The position numbers and the translations under genes were made by a program. Below are positions 10,339 through 21,733 of a stretch of DNA of 64,000 nucleotides, in pieces. The DNA comes from Floccularia luteovirens (lineage: Eukaryota > Basidiomycota > Agaricomycetes > Agaricales > Squamanitaceae): the NCBI GenBank assembly GCA_009739215.1, contig VSJF01000005.1, forward strand, positions 806,001 to 870,000, given 5' to 3'. How positions within the stretch are numbered: the stretch's first letter is position 1; each line of letters starts with the position of its first letter. The notes below the pieces were generated by a model. That model worked only from the letters and a program-made list of their open reading frames with translations. It was not told where the DNA came from and searched no databases.

Positions 10339-13300
10339 TTACATCTCTAATCCCATTAAGCTACGCAGTTTTAAGACCTGAGCACGAGGCAAGGCTTTAG
10401 TGAGTAGGTCTGCAGGCATTGATTCAGTTGGGAGGTATTGTGGTGCAATAGCTTTGTCTGCCACTTTATCCCTGAGCCAGTAGTAGTCAAGATCCAAGTG
10501 TTTCATACGTCCATGGTGTTCAGGATTTTTAGCAACAGTCATAGAAGACTGATTATCCATAAACAAAGTAGCAGGTTTAGGTACTTTGTAACCAAGTTCA
10601 TGCAGAAGATGCTGTATCCAGACAATCTCTTTTCCTGCTGCAACTCCGGCCACATACTCTGCTTCTGTAGTAGACAATGTCACAATTGGTTGCAATTTAC
10701 TGCTCCAACACACTGCTCCTGTTCCCACTTTAATCATGTAACCAGATGTTGATTTCCCATTGTCTCTATCACCACCATGATCTGCATCACTGTATCCTGT
10801 AAACAAATCACTGGTTGCACTGTCAGGTCCATAGGTAAGTCTCATGTTGACTGTCCCTTTGAGATATCTGAACACATGCTTGACTGCTTTCCAGTGCTGC
10901 ATTCCAGGATTGGAGTTGAATCTAGCCAACACTCCAGTAGTGAATGCAATATCAGGTCTAGACATTGTAGCCAAGTACATTAGGGATCCAACTGCATTCA
11001 TATAAGGGATGTTTCGCATTTCTTGCACTTCCTCTGCTGTCTGAGGGCACTGAGCTTTAGAAAGTCGCTCCCCAGGGTTCATTGGTGTGTCTACAGGTTT
11101 ACATTCCATCATTCCAAATGTTTCCAGCATGTTCAGTATGTACTGCTTCTGTGACAAATGGATTTTCCGGTTTGCTCTATCTCTAGTAATCTCTACACCT
11201 AGTAGAAACGAAGTTTCACCAAGATCCCTGAGTTTGAAGTGCTTGGACAAGTCTACAACAAACTTATCCAGTGCAGATTTGGATTTGGAAGCAAGTGTAA
11301 TGTCATCCACAAATACTGGTACAATGACTTTCAAGCCATCAGAGTCATAAATATAGAGGGAGGGATCAGAGTATATTCTCTTGAATCCCATCACACTCAA
11401 TGCTGCAGTAAACTTTTCGTTCCAGAGTCTAGCAGCTTGTTTCAATCCATAGATTGACTTGTTCAGTTTGCACACCATTTTCGGACCACCTTGCTCAAAT
11501 CCTTCTGGCTGCTTCATGTAGATGTCAGCATCAATGTCTCCATTGATAAATGCATAGGATATGTCCACAGAGCGAAGGTGCATGTCCTCAATAGCTGCCA
11601 GAGCAAGTACTAGCCTGATTGTAGCTTGTCTCATTGTTGGTGCAAACACCTCAGAGTAATCAAATCCAGGTCTCTGACTGAAACCCTTTGCTACAATTCT
11701 AGCTTTGTACCTCTCAATCGACCCATCTGCATTGTGTTTCACCTTGAATACCCATCTAGAACCTATTGCCTTTTGCCCAGGTGGTAATGGAACTACTGAC
11801 CAGGTGCCATTGTTGAAGTGAGCTTGTATTTCATCAGCAGCAGCTTGTTTCCAAGACTCTGCATCAGATCTGGTGAGTGCTTCCTTGTATGTCAATGGCT
11901 CTGACTGTCCAGTTGCATTAGCAAGCTCATCATCACTATCCTCTTCATCAGAAGAAGGAATTGCTGGGGTTGGCTCCCTGACTTTCCACCATTCACCTGG
12001 AGGCCTTCTTTGTCTTTGGGTCCTTCTGAGTGCAATAGGTAGTTCAAGTTCAGTATCACTACTAGAACTGTCATCCTGAGTCCGACTTTTCTCTGAATCC
12101 ATAGAAGAATCCATTGAAACAATTGACTTGTCACCATTTGAGTCCGGAGTTTGCTCATTTAAGTCATCATTCTCATCATTCTGAGGTGAACTCTCATTAT
12201 CTGATGGAACTAGTGCATTGTCATTGTCATTGTCATTACTGACTGGCTGAGTCGAAATTGCAGGTACAGGAGTGTAGTAGATATCACTATCACTAGTATC
12301 CTTACTTGGTTCACTTGCTTTGTCTTGTGGCTGAAGAACTACACCAGTGTCCTTAGTTTCAAGATTAGACCTTTCATCAAAGTCTGCTCTTTCACTAATG
12401 ATTACTGATTTGGTCTTTGTGTTGTAAAACTTCCAACCTTTGTAGCCCTCTGGATAACCAATAAAGACGCATTTTTGCATATGTGACCCTAAGCTAGACC
12501 TTTTATCTCGTTGTATATGCACATAAGCTGTACTCCCCCACACTCTCAAGTGACTGACATCAGGTTTGCTACCATGCCACAATTCATATGGTGTTTTGCC
12601 AACAACTGCAGATGTAGGACATCGATTTAGAACATGAACAAGTGCTGCTAGGCACTCTCCCCAAAAGGCCTTTGACAAATCAGATTCATTGAGCATAGCA
12701 GTAATCCTTTCAGCTAGTGTTCTATTTGCCCTTTCAGCAACACCATTCTGTTGTGGTCTGTTTCTAACTGTATGCTGCCTTACAATGCCACACTCATTAG
12801 TGTACTTTATGAATGCATTAGACATGTATTCACCTCCTTTGTCATCCCTAAGTGCTTTGATTTTGCAATCAAGCTGGTTCTCAGCAAATGCTTTGAACTG
12901 CTTAAAAGCTTCGAACACTGCATCCTTGGTTTTAATAGGCACAATGACCTTGTAACGCGAGTAATCATCTATAAATGACACCCAGTACTTGTAACCAGAA
13001 TGTGTAGGGACTCCAACATGGTGCACATCTGTGTGTACTAGCTCTAAGAGCTTTCCACTTCGATGTTCAGAGGATTTAAAGGGACTAGCATGCATTTTAC
13101 CAGCTAGACATGGCTCACAAATTGGATCTGGCTTTGTCTTTGAATTGATAGTCATCCCAGCAACCATATTTTTGTCAAAGAGCATTTTAACATCATTATA
13201 GTTGTGGTGGCCTAATCTCCTGTGCCACAGAGCGAGATCAAGAGGCAGAGTTGATGTCAAATGCACACTCTCAGACTTGTCTACTGTAATGCCATCCAAG

Positions 13301-14511
13301 TAACCAATATTCCTTTCATTGATAGAAGCAGTAAACAGTAAATTGCCATTAAGACGAAATTGCATAGTATGAGAAGAGATATGAACATCAAAGCTTTTGT
13401 GTCTAGTTAAGAACAACACTGCTAGGAGATTACTTTGTAAGGCTGGTACATGTAGCACTCTAGATAACTCTACATCTCGACTTTGGACACCATTAATGAA
13501 GGGACGAAACAGAACACTGCCTACACCTTCAGAGTATATTACAGTACTATCTGCAAGCCTAATAGGCACTCTATATGGAGTATAATTTCGGATCCAGTGT
13601 TTGTGAGGGGTCATATGAGAAGTGGCCCCTGTGTCTGTGTTCCAATCATAAATATTAGCCATTGTGGAGTGTGCATTATGAACCAAAACAGTACTTGCAT
13701 TTCCTGCAGATTCAACACTAGACTCTGCCTTTGACTCCTCTGCCTTGTTGGCACCATCTCCTTTCTCTTCCTTCTTCTGACTCTGCTTCTGCTTCTTTTG
13801 CTTTTTCAAAACTGGACATTTGTTTATCCAGTGCCCTTTTTCTTTGCAGTACTTGCAAATACTATTGTCCAAGCCAGTTTGAGTGCGATTTGCCATTTGA
13901 ATTCGCCTCTGGTGGTTGAGTTCTTCAGCTCTAAAGGCTTGTAGGATTACATCTTTGGATAATGTGTCCAACAGCAGGAGAGAAGAAGTGAGGTGTGAAT
14001 ACTCCTCTGGCAGGGCTCTAATGAGTGACATGCATTGGAGTTCCTCATCTAACTTCTCTATTGTAAAGCCTGCTGGCCTTAGTGCTTGAATGTCCCCCAT
14101 ACTCTTAGAAATGCGAATTCCTAGTTCTGTAAGGGACTCCTCTTCCTTCTTTTGAATGCCAAACAGCTCATCATAGGCATTAAATCTCGCTCCAGGCTTC
14201 TTTTGGACATGGGCTTGCTCCAGAAGCTTCCACATCATCACTGGGTCCTCTTCATAATCTTTGAAGTACACCCTTTGGTCACAATCTACAGCCAGGAATA
14301 TTTCACCTGCTGCCTTCTCTGCTCTTTGCTCCCATAACTCGAGAGCATCACTATCTTTAGTGGGCTTATTCTCTTTGCCACTCACCAACTTCCAATAACC
14401 CATCTTCATTAGCCAAGCCTTCATACAACCACTCCATTCAGAATAGTTTGTATTAGACAGTACTTTGAATTTGGAGGAAGAAGGATCAGACATTTTGATC
14501 AAGTACCCCAA
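10339..14511 (-). CDS. Copia Gag-Pol polyprotein of element B, intact, up to 1,390 aa
   Basis: Single open frame. The first ATG is at 14511; a second at 14493 (MSDPSSSKFKV) aligns better with the start of the A-family protein and may be the real start. Parts in order: Gag-like region (about 1-215), zinc knuckle CKYCKEKGHWINKC (near 220), protease WNTDTGATSHMT (Asp near 293), integrase HRRLGH...CEPC and D-D-E core with VRNRPQQNGVAERANRT, RT with VFVDDITLAS (near 1066), RNase H with GYSDADHGGD (near 1239), STTEAEY and DNQSSM. An acidic, serine-rich linker separates integrase and RT. No inactivating change is seen. Confidence 0.95.
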   Translation of the reverse strand: MGYLIKMSDPSSSKFKVLSNTNYSEWSGCMKAWLMKMGYWKLVSGKENKPTKDSDALELWEQRAEKAAGEIFLAVDCDQRVYFKDYEEDPVMMWKLLEQAHVQKKPGARFNAYDELFGIQKKEEESLTELGIRISKSMGDIQALRPAGFTIEKLDEELQCMSLIRALPEEYSHLTSSLLLLDTLSKDVILQAFRAEELNHQRRIQMANRTQTGLDNSICKYCKEKGHWINKCPVLKKQKKQKQSQKKEEKGDGANKAEESKAESSVESAGNASTVLVHNAHSTMANIYDWNTDTGATSHMTPHKHWIRNYTPYRVPIRLADSTVIYSEGVGSVLFRPFINGVQSRDVELSRVLHVPALQSNLLAVLFLTRHKSFDVHISSHTMQFRLNGNLLFTASINERNIGYLDGITVDKSESVHLTSTLPLDLALWHRRLGHHNYNDVKMLFDKNMVAGMTINSKTKPDPICEPCLAGKMHASPFKSSEHRSGKLLELVHTDVHHVGVPTHSGYKYWVSFIDDYSRYKVIVPIKTKDAVFEAFKQFKAFAENQLDCKIKALRDDKGGEYMSNAFIKYTNECGIVRQHTVRNRPQQNGVAERANRTLAERITAMLNESDLSKAFWGECLAALVHVLNRCPTSAVVGKTPYELWHGSKPDVSHLRVWGSTAYVHIQRDKRSSLGSHMQKCVFIGYPEGYKGWKFYNTKTKSVIISERADFDERSNLETKDTGVVLQPQDKASEPSKDTSDSDIYYTPVPAISTQPVSNDNDNDNALVPSDNESSPQNDENDDLNEQTPDSNGDKSIVSMDSSMDSEKSRTQDDSSSSDTELELPIALRRTQRQRRPPGEWWKVREPTPAIPSSDEEDSDDELANATGQSEPLTYKEALTRSDAESWKQAAADEIQAHFNNGTWSVVPLPPGQKAIGSRWVFKVKHNADGSIERYKARIVAKGFSQRPGFDYSEVFAPTMRQATIRLVLALAAIEDMHLRSVDISYAFINGDIDADIYMKQPEGFEQGGPKMVCKLNKSIYGLKQAARLWNEKFTAALSVMGFKRIYSDPSLYIYDSDGLKVIVPVFVDDITLASKSKSALDKFVVDLSKHFKLRDLGETSFLLGVEITRDRANRKIHLSQKQYILNMLETFGMMECKPVDTPMNPGERLSKAQCPQTAEEVQEMRNIPYMNAVGSLMYLATMSRPDIAFTTGVLARFNSNPGMQHWKAVKHVFRYLKGTVNMRLTYGPDSATSDLFTGYSDADHGGDRDNGKSTSGYMIKVGTGAVCWSSKLQPIVTLSTTEAEYVAGVAAGKEIVWIQHLLHELGYKVPKPATLFMDNQSSMTVAKNPEHHGRMKHLDLDYYWLRDKVADKAIAPQYLPTESMPADLLTKALPRAQVLKLRSLMGLEM

Positions 14512-14637
14512 GTCAAGAAGTGTCTCTGAGACGAAATTTGTAGTCTGATAAGACTAATAGCTAGGCCAAGTAACTGTAATAACAGTTGAAGCAACAGCAA
14601 CACACAGAAAGAACTTTGTATTAAGTTTTAGAGGCCG

Positions 14638-14649
14638 GGGCCCATAACC
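14638..14649 (-). other. Primer-binding site of element B (half-tRNA type)
   Basis: On the minus strand GGTTATGGGCCC abuts the 5' LTR with no spacer, identical to element A although the LTRs are unrelated. This supports initiator tRNA-Met half-molecule priming. Confidence 0.8.
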
Positions 14650-15066
14650 TATTGAAGTTCAAACCGAACTCTGCAATTGTACTACTGTAAGCAGTCAGAT
14701 ACAATGCAAGAAACCCTCTAAAATGCGTTCAAACAAGTGTAATATGATTAACTTTGTTTTCAGCAAGTATCTAGTATCTATCTCTAGATACATAAGGAAA
14801 GCGCACTTGTTTGGCCCTGTTGTATCCAGGAAACCATAAGGCGTGATAAATAGTGTCCACTATATCGCGTTTGAGTGTTTTGCAACACTCAGTGGACCTA
14901 CAACTACCAAACAAAAGCAGAAACATTAAGAAACGTAAACTAAGTGTAAAAGTGCGAAATGAAAGTATTTTACTAATGCCACTATTGTGGCATTTACATT
15001 AAAGTGCACAAAGTGCGAACTAATACTTTACTAATGCCTGTGTTATGGCATCTACTAACTTTAACA
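14650..15066 (-). repeat. 5' LTR of element B
   Basis: 417 bp, practically identical to 9774-10190; followed by target duplication GGTTC at 15067-15071. Confidence 0.95.
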
Positions 15067-18021
15067 GGTTCTGATTGAAGCCATTCTGAATGTGGGTGCA
15101 AAGACTTCAGTGAAGTCTAAGCCAGGTCTCTGAGAGAACCCCTTTGCAACTAGTCTAGCTTTGTATCTTTCAACTGAGCCATCTGCATTCCTCTTTACTT
15201 TGAACACCCATTTACTACCAATTGCCTGTCTGTCCTTTGGCAACAAGGCCAATTCCCAAGTACCATTGTCCATGAGTGCTTTAATCTCATCAGTAGCTGC
15301 CTATCTCCATAGTTCTGCATCTGGTGCTTTCATTGCCTGTTTGTATGTATTAGGCTCTGTAACACCAGAGGCAACACCACTGAACTCTTCTTCATCATCA
15401 GTAATATCTGCTTCAGACTCAGAGGATGTTTCAGGGATAGCAGGAGAGTGTCTAACTTTCCACCATTCACCAGGAGGTTGAATATTCCTCCTAGTCCTTC
15501 TTTGAGCTAAAGGAGGACTAACTGGATTTGGTGTAAAGTGTCTGACTGGAGTTTGTGGTAAAGAAGCTGGTTGTGGACTAGGAGATGGTGGTAGAGATAC
15601 TGGTTCTGGACTAGGGGGACTGTAGAGGTATAGGAAGTGCAAGGAGAGAAGGAGCATCAAGCTCTACTTCAACAGGAATAAAAGGAGGTTTGTCATTATT
15701 TGACACCATTGGCAAATGAACCACTGAAGATGAGATAGAGGGAGTGGCTGACTGATTTCTAGGAATGTCATACCCCCCTAAATCTGGCATGTCACTACCA
15801 TTGACAGGATTTATGTCATGAGGTACAGGAATGGAGTTCATCACAGTGGGTTTAATCCCAGGAAGATATCTCTCATCAAACTCAGCTCTTTCTGAGATAA
15901 TGAACTTCCTTGTTACTGGATTATAGAACTGCCACTCTTTATAACCTGCTGGATAGCCAACAAAAATGCACTTCTCCATATGTGATCCAAATGATCTCCT
16001 TTTGTCCTTCTGCACATGGACATATGCTAAACATCCAAATACTCTGAGATGAGATACATTAGGTTTCTTACAGTGCCATGCTTCATAGGGAGTTCTGTCT
16101 TTTAATGAGACAGTAGGGCATTTGTTGAGAACATGTAGCACAGCCATGAAGCAGTGAAACCAGAATTGCACTGGTAAGTTTGCTTCTGTTAACATGGCTG
16201 TAACTAAGTCTGCAACTGTTCTGTTTGCCCTTTCAACATCCCCATTCTGCTGTGGCCTGTTCCTAACTGTATGATGTCTCTGGATACCATTATCAATGCA
16301 GTACTGATTGAAGTCATTGGACATGAACTCAGATCCCTTATCCTCTCTAATTGTTTTAATTTTAGAGGAATGCAAGTTCTCAGCATAAGCTTTGAACTGT
16401 TTAAATGCATCTAGGGTATCTGATTTCTTTCTGAGTCCAAAACCACATTTGAATCTAGTACAGTCATCAACAAAGATGATCCAATACTGGTAACCACCAA
16501 TAGACTTGACTTGGATTGGGCCTTTCAAATCCATATGCACTAATTCCAGAGGATGTGATGCTCTGGAATCTGAAGTGGGAAATGGACTAGCATGCATTTT
16601 GCCTGAAAGGCATGGCTCACAGACTGGGTCTGGTTTAGAGTTATTGCCCAAATGCATACCAGTTACCATGTGCATGGAATGAAGTTGCTTTAACACTAGC
16701 ATGATTGTAGTGCCCAAATCTCCTATGCCAAAGTCCAAGGTCCAGTGGGAGAGTAGAGGAGAGGTTTGCAGTTTCAAGGCAGGCAGGCACAGTGATCCCA
16801 TCCAGGAATGCAGCATTCTGGCTATTAATACTAGCTGTGAACAGTTCTCTACTAGATTGATAAAAATGAATGAAATCTGAGTCAATATTAATATTGTAGT
16901 CTCTATGTCTGACAAGAAAGAGAACTGAAAGAAGGTTGTTTTGAAGTTGTGGAACATGAAGAACTCTAGTAAATAAAAGAGATTGTGTTTCCACACCATT
17001 AATGAAGGGTCTAAAAAGAATGCTTCCAACACCAGAAGAATATATGGTGGTGTTGTCAGCTAGTCTAATAGGTATGTGATAGGGTTTGTAATCCCTGAGC
17101 CAATGCTTGTGTGGAGTCATGTGGGATGTGGCTCCTGAGTCTGCATTCCAATCATAATTAGTATGATGGGAAAGGGGATTATCTAATTGTACTTGTGAAA
17201 AGATACTTGCCTTTCCTGCTGATTCCTGTGGATTTGCTGCCTTTGCCTTTGCCTGTTCAGCTAGAAATAGATTACATCTTTTAAAGTGGTGACCCATTTT
17301 TCCACAAAAGATACAAGGAGGATAAGTGGTGGGGGCAGAGCTGGACTGCTTCTGCTTGCCCTTGTAATTGGTAGCCACTTTATTTGCAAGCCTCTAAGAC
17401 TTGAGGTGCAGATCTCCTTGTTCTCTGAGTTTCCTCAGTGTGGAATGCCTGGGTGATAGAGGCTTTGTCAAGTTTGTCACTAAGCATCAAAGATGACACA
17501 AAGTGACTGTACTCTTCTGGTAAAGCCCTAATCATAGCCCTGCACAATAACTCCTCATCCAGCTGTTGCAGAGTGAAGGATTCAGGTCTCAGATTTGAAA
17601 TCTGCTGTATTACTGCATCAACCCTATTTGCAAGTGACTGCAAAGACTCTTCATCTGTCTTTCTGATGCTGAACAAGTCATCATATGCATTGAATCTGGC
17701 ACCAGGCTTTTGCTGAAGGTGCACAGATTTCAAGGCTTCCCAAATAGCAAGAGAGTCATGCTCTATCCCTTTCAGATGCACTCTCTGAGATGGTTCTACT
17801 GTGAGGTATAGCCACCCAGCAGCTTTCTAAGCCTTATTGTCCCAGTCATCCTGTCTCTGCAATTGCAACTCATAATGTGGGGAAGACTCCTTGGCATCAG
17901 GTCTAGACTTTTGGCCACTAACAATGTGCCAAAGCTGTTCAGACCTGAGCCATGCTTGGATTTCTCCACTCCACTGGTTATAGTTGGTAAGTCCCAGTTT
18001 TTGAATATCTGGTCCTCCCAT
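15067..18021 (-). pseudogene. A2 copia gag-pol, 5' two-thirds, broken
   Basis: The ATG at 18021 (MGGPDIQKLGLTNYNQW) begins a Gag very similar to element A. A CAG-to-TAG change gives a stop at 17827-17829, another stop follows near 17380, and the frame shifts around 16640-17030 and again near 15610-15660. Zinc knuckle, protease (DSGATSHMT), integrase and the start of RT are recognisable in pieces. It ends where element B inserted. It is non-functional. Confidence 0.9.
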
Positions 18022-18603
18022 TGCAAGAGAAAACAAAGGGATGTGGTAAAAACAGGCAGGAGAAAGGGAAGAGTAAAAGATGCAAAATAAGCAAGTCAAC
18101 TAGAATGCAACCAAGTCCTTGAAAAAGGTAGGGTTCTAGTAACTGCTGAGAAAGTGAAAAGGGTAGGTGTGGGAAAGGTGATTAAAAAAAAAAAGGAAAG
18201 AGAGTTGGTGGAGAAGATAATGAAGTCCTGGGGTCTTCTTCAACCACCAGTGTGTGCAAGTCAACACAATTTAACTACAGTGCAGTTGTACCACCTCACA
18301 GCTCACAGGGATGACTACCTGAGATATTGCTGTGTGGGTTAAAGGCTGGCCCACTGAAGTGCACAGACCCAACAGTTCACTGTAGAGACCACCTGGGGGA
18401 TGGTCTTTTGTCCTTACTAACTACTATGGACTGACTAGCTATTGACTGGCTAAGTTTAGCAGCCAAAAACTCGGAGTGAAAAGGAGAAAGATTTTAACTA
18501 AGGAGAAAAGAGTGAGGCAGTAGAGGAGTGGTAAAGGTAGCAGTCACAGTGGTCAAGTAGGACAAGGAATGAGGGGCACAGTTAGAGCTGAGGGCCCATA
18601 ACC

Positions 18604-19005
18604 TGTTAGAGTGTAAATATAGTGTATTCACTTTTGGGGGGAAAGTATGCTACAGAGGCCTCCTTATATATAATACAGGAAGGCCTAGACTACTGTTCTA
18701 GACTGCTCAGGGTAGTGCTTCTAGCTTACCCTGACAGCTTCTAGTCTACTTCTGTTGCTATGATACCAGTGCTTCTAGACTACCCTGAGTGCTTCTAGTC
18801 TATCCTGAGTACTTCTAGTCTACCCTGAGTGCTTCTAGGCAACCCTGATAGAAGCACCTCTGGTATCTATATAAGACCACTGGTTTCCTACCAGAACCCA
18901 TTCTTCCTTTCCCCTCCTGTCTATTATTACATACTATACTATTCTATCCTCTTACTATCCTCTATCCTAGTATGTCTGTACATGTAGGAGTAGACTATTG
19001 TAACA
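18604..19005 (-). repeat. 5' LTR of A2 (long-head variant)
   Basis: 402 bp, minus strand TGTTACAATAGTCTACTCC...CTCTAACA, with three 20-bp repeat units. The first 100 bp differ from the 3' LTR of the same element and match the solo LTR at 19761-20120. CCTCT (19006-19010) follows. Confidence 0.9.
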
Positions 19006-19095
19006 CCTCTAATATAGGCAATTACTCTGTTACCTCCATGACAACTAAGAGACTACTCCCTCCTCTGTCTAGGACAGCAGGATCATTGTATATAA

Positions 19096-19456
19096 GGTTG
19101 CAATAGCAACTATTATGTGAAGGATCACATAATTCATGTAACATGATATATCATATGACCTAGTTATGTGACTCACTTATCATATGCTTTATATGTCATG
19201 TGCATTATGACTAAGCATGTTCTTTGATGTTCTACAACATTCTACAAGGAGCATGTGACTTATGGAACTATCTAGCATGGACCACTATTTACAAATATGC
19301 ATATACAGTAAATCTATATATAAGGACCTTGTACTTCATACTATGCCCCTTGTCCAATTATATTGGTAGTAGTCAGTACTAGTCTCTAAGTCACAAGTAA
19401 GCTCTAAGATAAGGCAATTTCTCTTCATTGTGTGATACATAGGGTGCTGCTCAACA
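19096..19456 (+). repeat. Solo LTR, family G1
   Basis: 361 bp starting GGTTGCAATAGCAAC (first T mutated to G) and ending GCTGCTCAACA. Perfect target duplication TATAA at 19091-19095 and 19457-19461. Related to 6904-8410 and 30068-30489. There is no internal coding; this is an LTR-LTR recombination remnant. The following stretch to 19760 shows nothing recognisable. Confidence 0.85.
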
Positions 19457-19760
19457 TATAATGGCACAGGTGACACTGTATATGCTGAAAGGCCTGCATG
19501 TTTATCCTCTATAACTGACCTCAGAGAGGCTCTGATGAGTGGCAGTTAAAAACTTGTGTAGTGGTATCTCCCACTATTGCACTTGGGAAATCTGACAAGC
19601 ATTCAACCATTCCCTAACCTGGATGGCCAAACAATGAGACAGACAAATAATGATGCAAACCCCTAACAGTAATACCCACCAAGCCTAGAAATTTTCTATA
19701 ATCCAAAATGGCACATCAGCAAATGTATTACACTGCATTAGGAAGTACTTAGTAGTTATG

Positions 19761-20120
19761 TGTTACAATAGTCTACTCCTACATGTACAGACATACTAGG
19801 ATAGAGGATAGTAAGAGGATAGAATAGTATAGTATGTAATAATAGACAGGAGGGGAAAGGAAGAATGGGTTCTGGTAGGAAACCAGTGGTCTTATATAGA
19901 TACCAGAGGTGCTTCTATCAGGGTAGCCTAGAAGCACTCAGGGTAGACTAGAAGCACTGGTATCATAGCAACAGAAGTAGACTAGAAGCTGTCAGGGTAA
20001 GCTAGAAGCACTACCCTGAGCAGTCTAGAACAGTAGTCTAGGCCTTCCTGTATTATATATAAGGAGGCCTCTGTAGCATACTTTCCCCCCAAGTGAATAC
20101 ACTATATTTACACACTAACA
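19761..20120 (+). repeat. Solo A-family LTR (long head)
   Basis: 360 bp, TGTTACAATAGTCTACTCC...CACTAACA, with one 20-bp repeat unit. Flanks TTATG and ATAGT do not match, so it is either the product of recombination between different insertions or has lost a flank. Confidence 0.85.
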
Positions 20121-20291
20121 ATAGTAGCAACCATCTAGTTCTCCCTAATGAGAACTATGTGCTATGCACTACTCTGGGACATAATATGATAGAATGCTTT
20201 GATAACTGGTTCAAGTCTAACTCTGCATAACTAGCAGTTTCAACCAACATATATGAGGTCAATTAGCCCAAGATACCAGTATGCTATTTAT

Positions 20292-20566
20292 TGTTTGAGT
20301 GAAAACAGTGTGTATTTGGTTGGGGGAAAAAATAGACAGAAGTGCCTCCTTATATATGTTTGGAGAATGTGCACAGACCACCTAGTAGTTTGGCCTTGTT
20401 TGTGTACCAGGTGTCCCTGGTACAATATATAAGGCCACTAGTCTGATGCCACTCCCCATTCTTCCTTTCCCCCACTTTACTACTACAACTTTTACTCTAC
20501 TTATTATATCTTTATATATTATCTATGTAGTAGTATCTGGGTATGTAGAACTAGAGTATTGTAATA
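20292..20566 (-). repeat. LTR, family C (copia-like)
   Basis: 275 bp; on the minus strand it starts TATTACAATACTCTAG and ends CACTCAAACA. Same length as the oppositely oriented copy at 22534-22808. It shares the layout TGTTACAATA...TATATAAGG...CCCCCAAC with A-family LTRs, so it is probably a related copia lineage. No convincing target duplication. Confidence 0.75.
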
Positions 20567-20829
20567 GCTATGCATAGATAGACAAACAATATCAGTAGAT
20601 CTTGGGTCAACTATGGAGCACTATGAAGCACTTCATAGTGTCATAGTGCCCATAGTGCCTATAGCATAGATTCCTAACTCCAGAGCACTCCATAGCACTC
20701 TTGTAGTACTATGAAGTACTATGGAGCACTCTATAGCACTACTATAATAGTATATATACTTTATTAGATTATTCATTTATTTTATTTTTACTACTACAAT
20801 TACTACATACTACTATATAATACTACATA

Positions 20830-21240
20830 GAAGAAATTTTAAAAAAAAAAACAAAAAAAGTTAAATAAAAAAACATAAAAAGTTGGGAAAAAAAAAACAT
20901 AAAAAAGTTGGAAAAAAAAAACATAAAAAAACATAAAGAAAGTTAGAAAAAAACATAGAAAAAAACATAAAAAGTCAGAAAGAAAAACATAAAAAATACC
21001 AAGTTGGAAAAAAAACATATCAAGTTAGAAAACATAACTAAAAAGACAGAAGAAGTTAGAAACATGACAAAAAAGAGAAAGGTTGGAAACATATCAAAAA
21101 AGACAAAAAAAAGTTGGAAACATATAGAAAGAAAGAAAAAAGTTGAAAACATATGAAAAAACAAGGAAAAAAGTCAGATACATGAAACAAGAGAAAGGAG
21201 ATTGAAAACATAACTAGAAAGAGAGAAAATATATAAAAAA
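20830..21240. repeat. A-rich degenerate tandem repeat (AAAAAACATAAAAAAGTTGG-like)
   Basis: Roughly 20-25 bp units built from A-runs, CATA and GTTGG/GTCAG. A near copy lies at 29140-29570. On the minus strand it translates into long Phe/Ser-rich open frames that are artefacts of composition. Confidence 0.8.
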
Positions 21241-21272
21241 AGAAGAAAAAAGTCAGACATACAGAGGAGAAA

Positions 21273-21733
21273 TATCAGGAATCTAACATCTCCGCATCTC
21301 ACGGAGCATACAGACATGTCACCACAGACTTCATTCAATAGACATAAATGGATGTTATGGACTTCTTCTATTTTAACCTTTAAGTCATGTCTAACTTATG
21401 TCAATTCCCCTTTTAAATTTCCTTTATCCTATTATTGTTATCTTCCTCATGTTCTATTCTCTATGTGGAGATAACAAACATTTATTGTATTTAAGCTACA
21501 TATATTGTAATTGTTCTATAGCTTGAATATTGAATAAGACTCGTAATCGCTTCATTCTCCATCTCTCTCGTCCACCTCTCTTCCTCCATTCTGTACAGAA
21601 CATTTTTCTCCATTACTACAAGTAAGACATGGAAGTTGGCAGGGTGCAATGGACATTGTTAAAGCTACATCTTAACTCCATTTTATGAGTATCTCTGCAT
21701 TCACGGAGATCATATAGAAGTCAGCTCTTGACA
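21273..21733 (+). repeat. Solo LTR, family G2
   Basis: 461 bp, TATCAGGAATCTAACATC...AGCTCTTGACA (consensus TGTCAGG...TTGACA). Perfect target duplication AGAAA at 21268-21272 and 21734-21738, inside the A-rich core of the CTATGG element. Homologous to 30940-31401. Orientation is given relative to that copy. Confidence 0.85.

Larger units (their letters stand above)
9774..15066 (-). mobile_element. Complete Ty1/copia retrotransposon (element B)
   Basis: LTRs at 9774-10190 and 14650-15066 are both 417 bp and I find a single difference (T/C near 9920 versus 14793). Target duplication GGTTC lies at 9769-9773 and 15067-15071; removing the element restores the A-family RT sequence exactly. The primer site is at 14638-14649 and the purine tract at 10191-10200. 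One open frame of about 1,390 codons is intact. It is a distinct family from A (different LTR, clearly diverged protein). It is among the youngest events in the window and structurally complete. Confidence 0.95.
8704..19005 (-). mobile_element. Decayed copia copy A2 (A family) carrying nested element B
   Basis: LTRs at 8704-9068 and 18604-19005 in minus orientation are flanked by the same 5-bp sequence CCTCT (8699-8703 and 19006-19010), so the whole unit behaves as one insertion. Internal sequence matches element A but has stop codons and frameshifts. About 600 bp corresponding to the end of RT, RNase H and the purine tract are missing next to the 3' LTR. Element B inserted into the RT region. 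The primer site GGGCCCATAACC (plus-strand reading) at 18592-18603 abuts the 5' LTR. The two LTRs differ in their head sequence (365 versus 402 bp), which is unusual for LTRs of one element. Confidence 0.85.

Noticed and set aside
19761..20120. Solo LTR with target duplication
   Set aside because: Flanks TTATG and ATAGT do not match, so a simple solo-LTR event cannot be claimed.
20943..21164. Phe/Ser-rich open frames in the A-rich repeats (also 29118-29603)
   Set aside because: Low-complexity translation of AAAAACATA-type repeats; no start context, conservation or domain.
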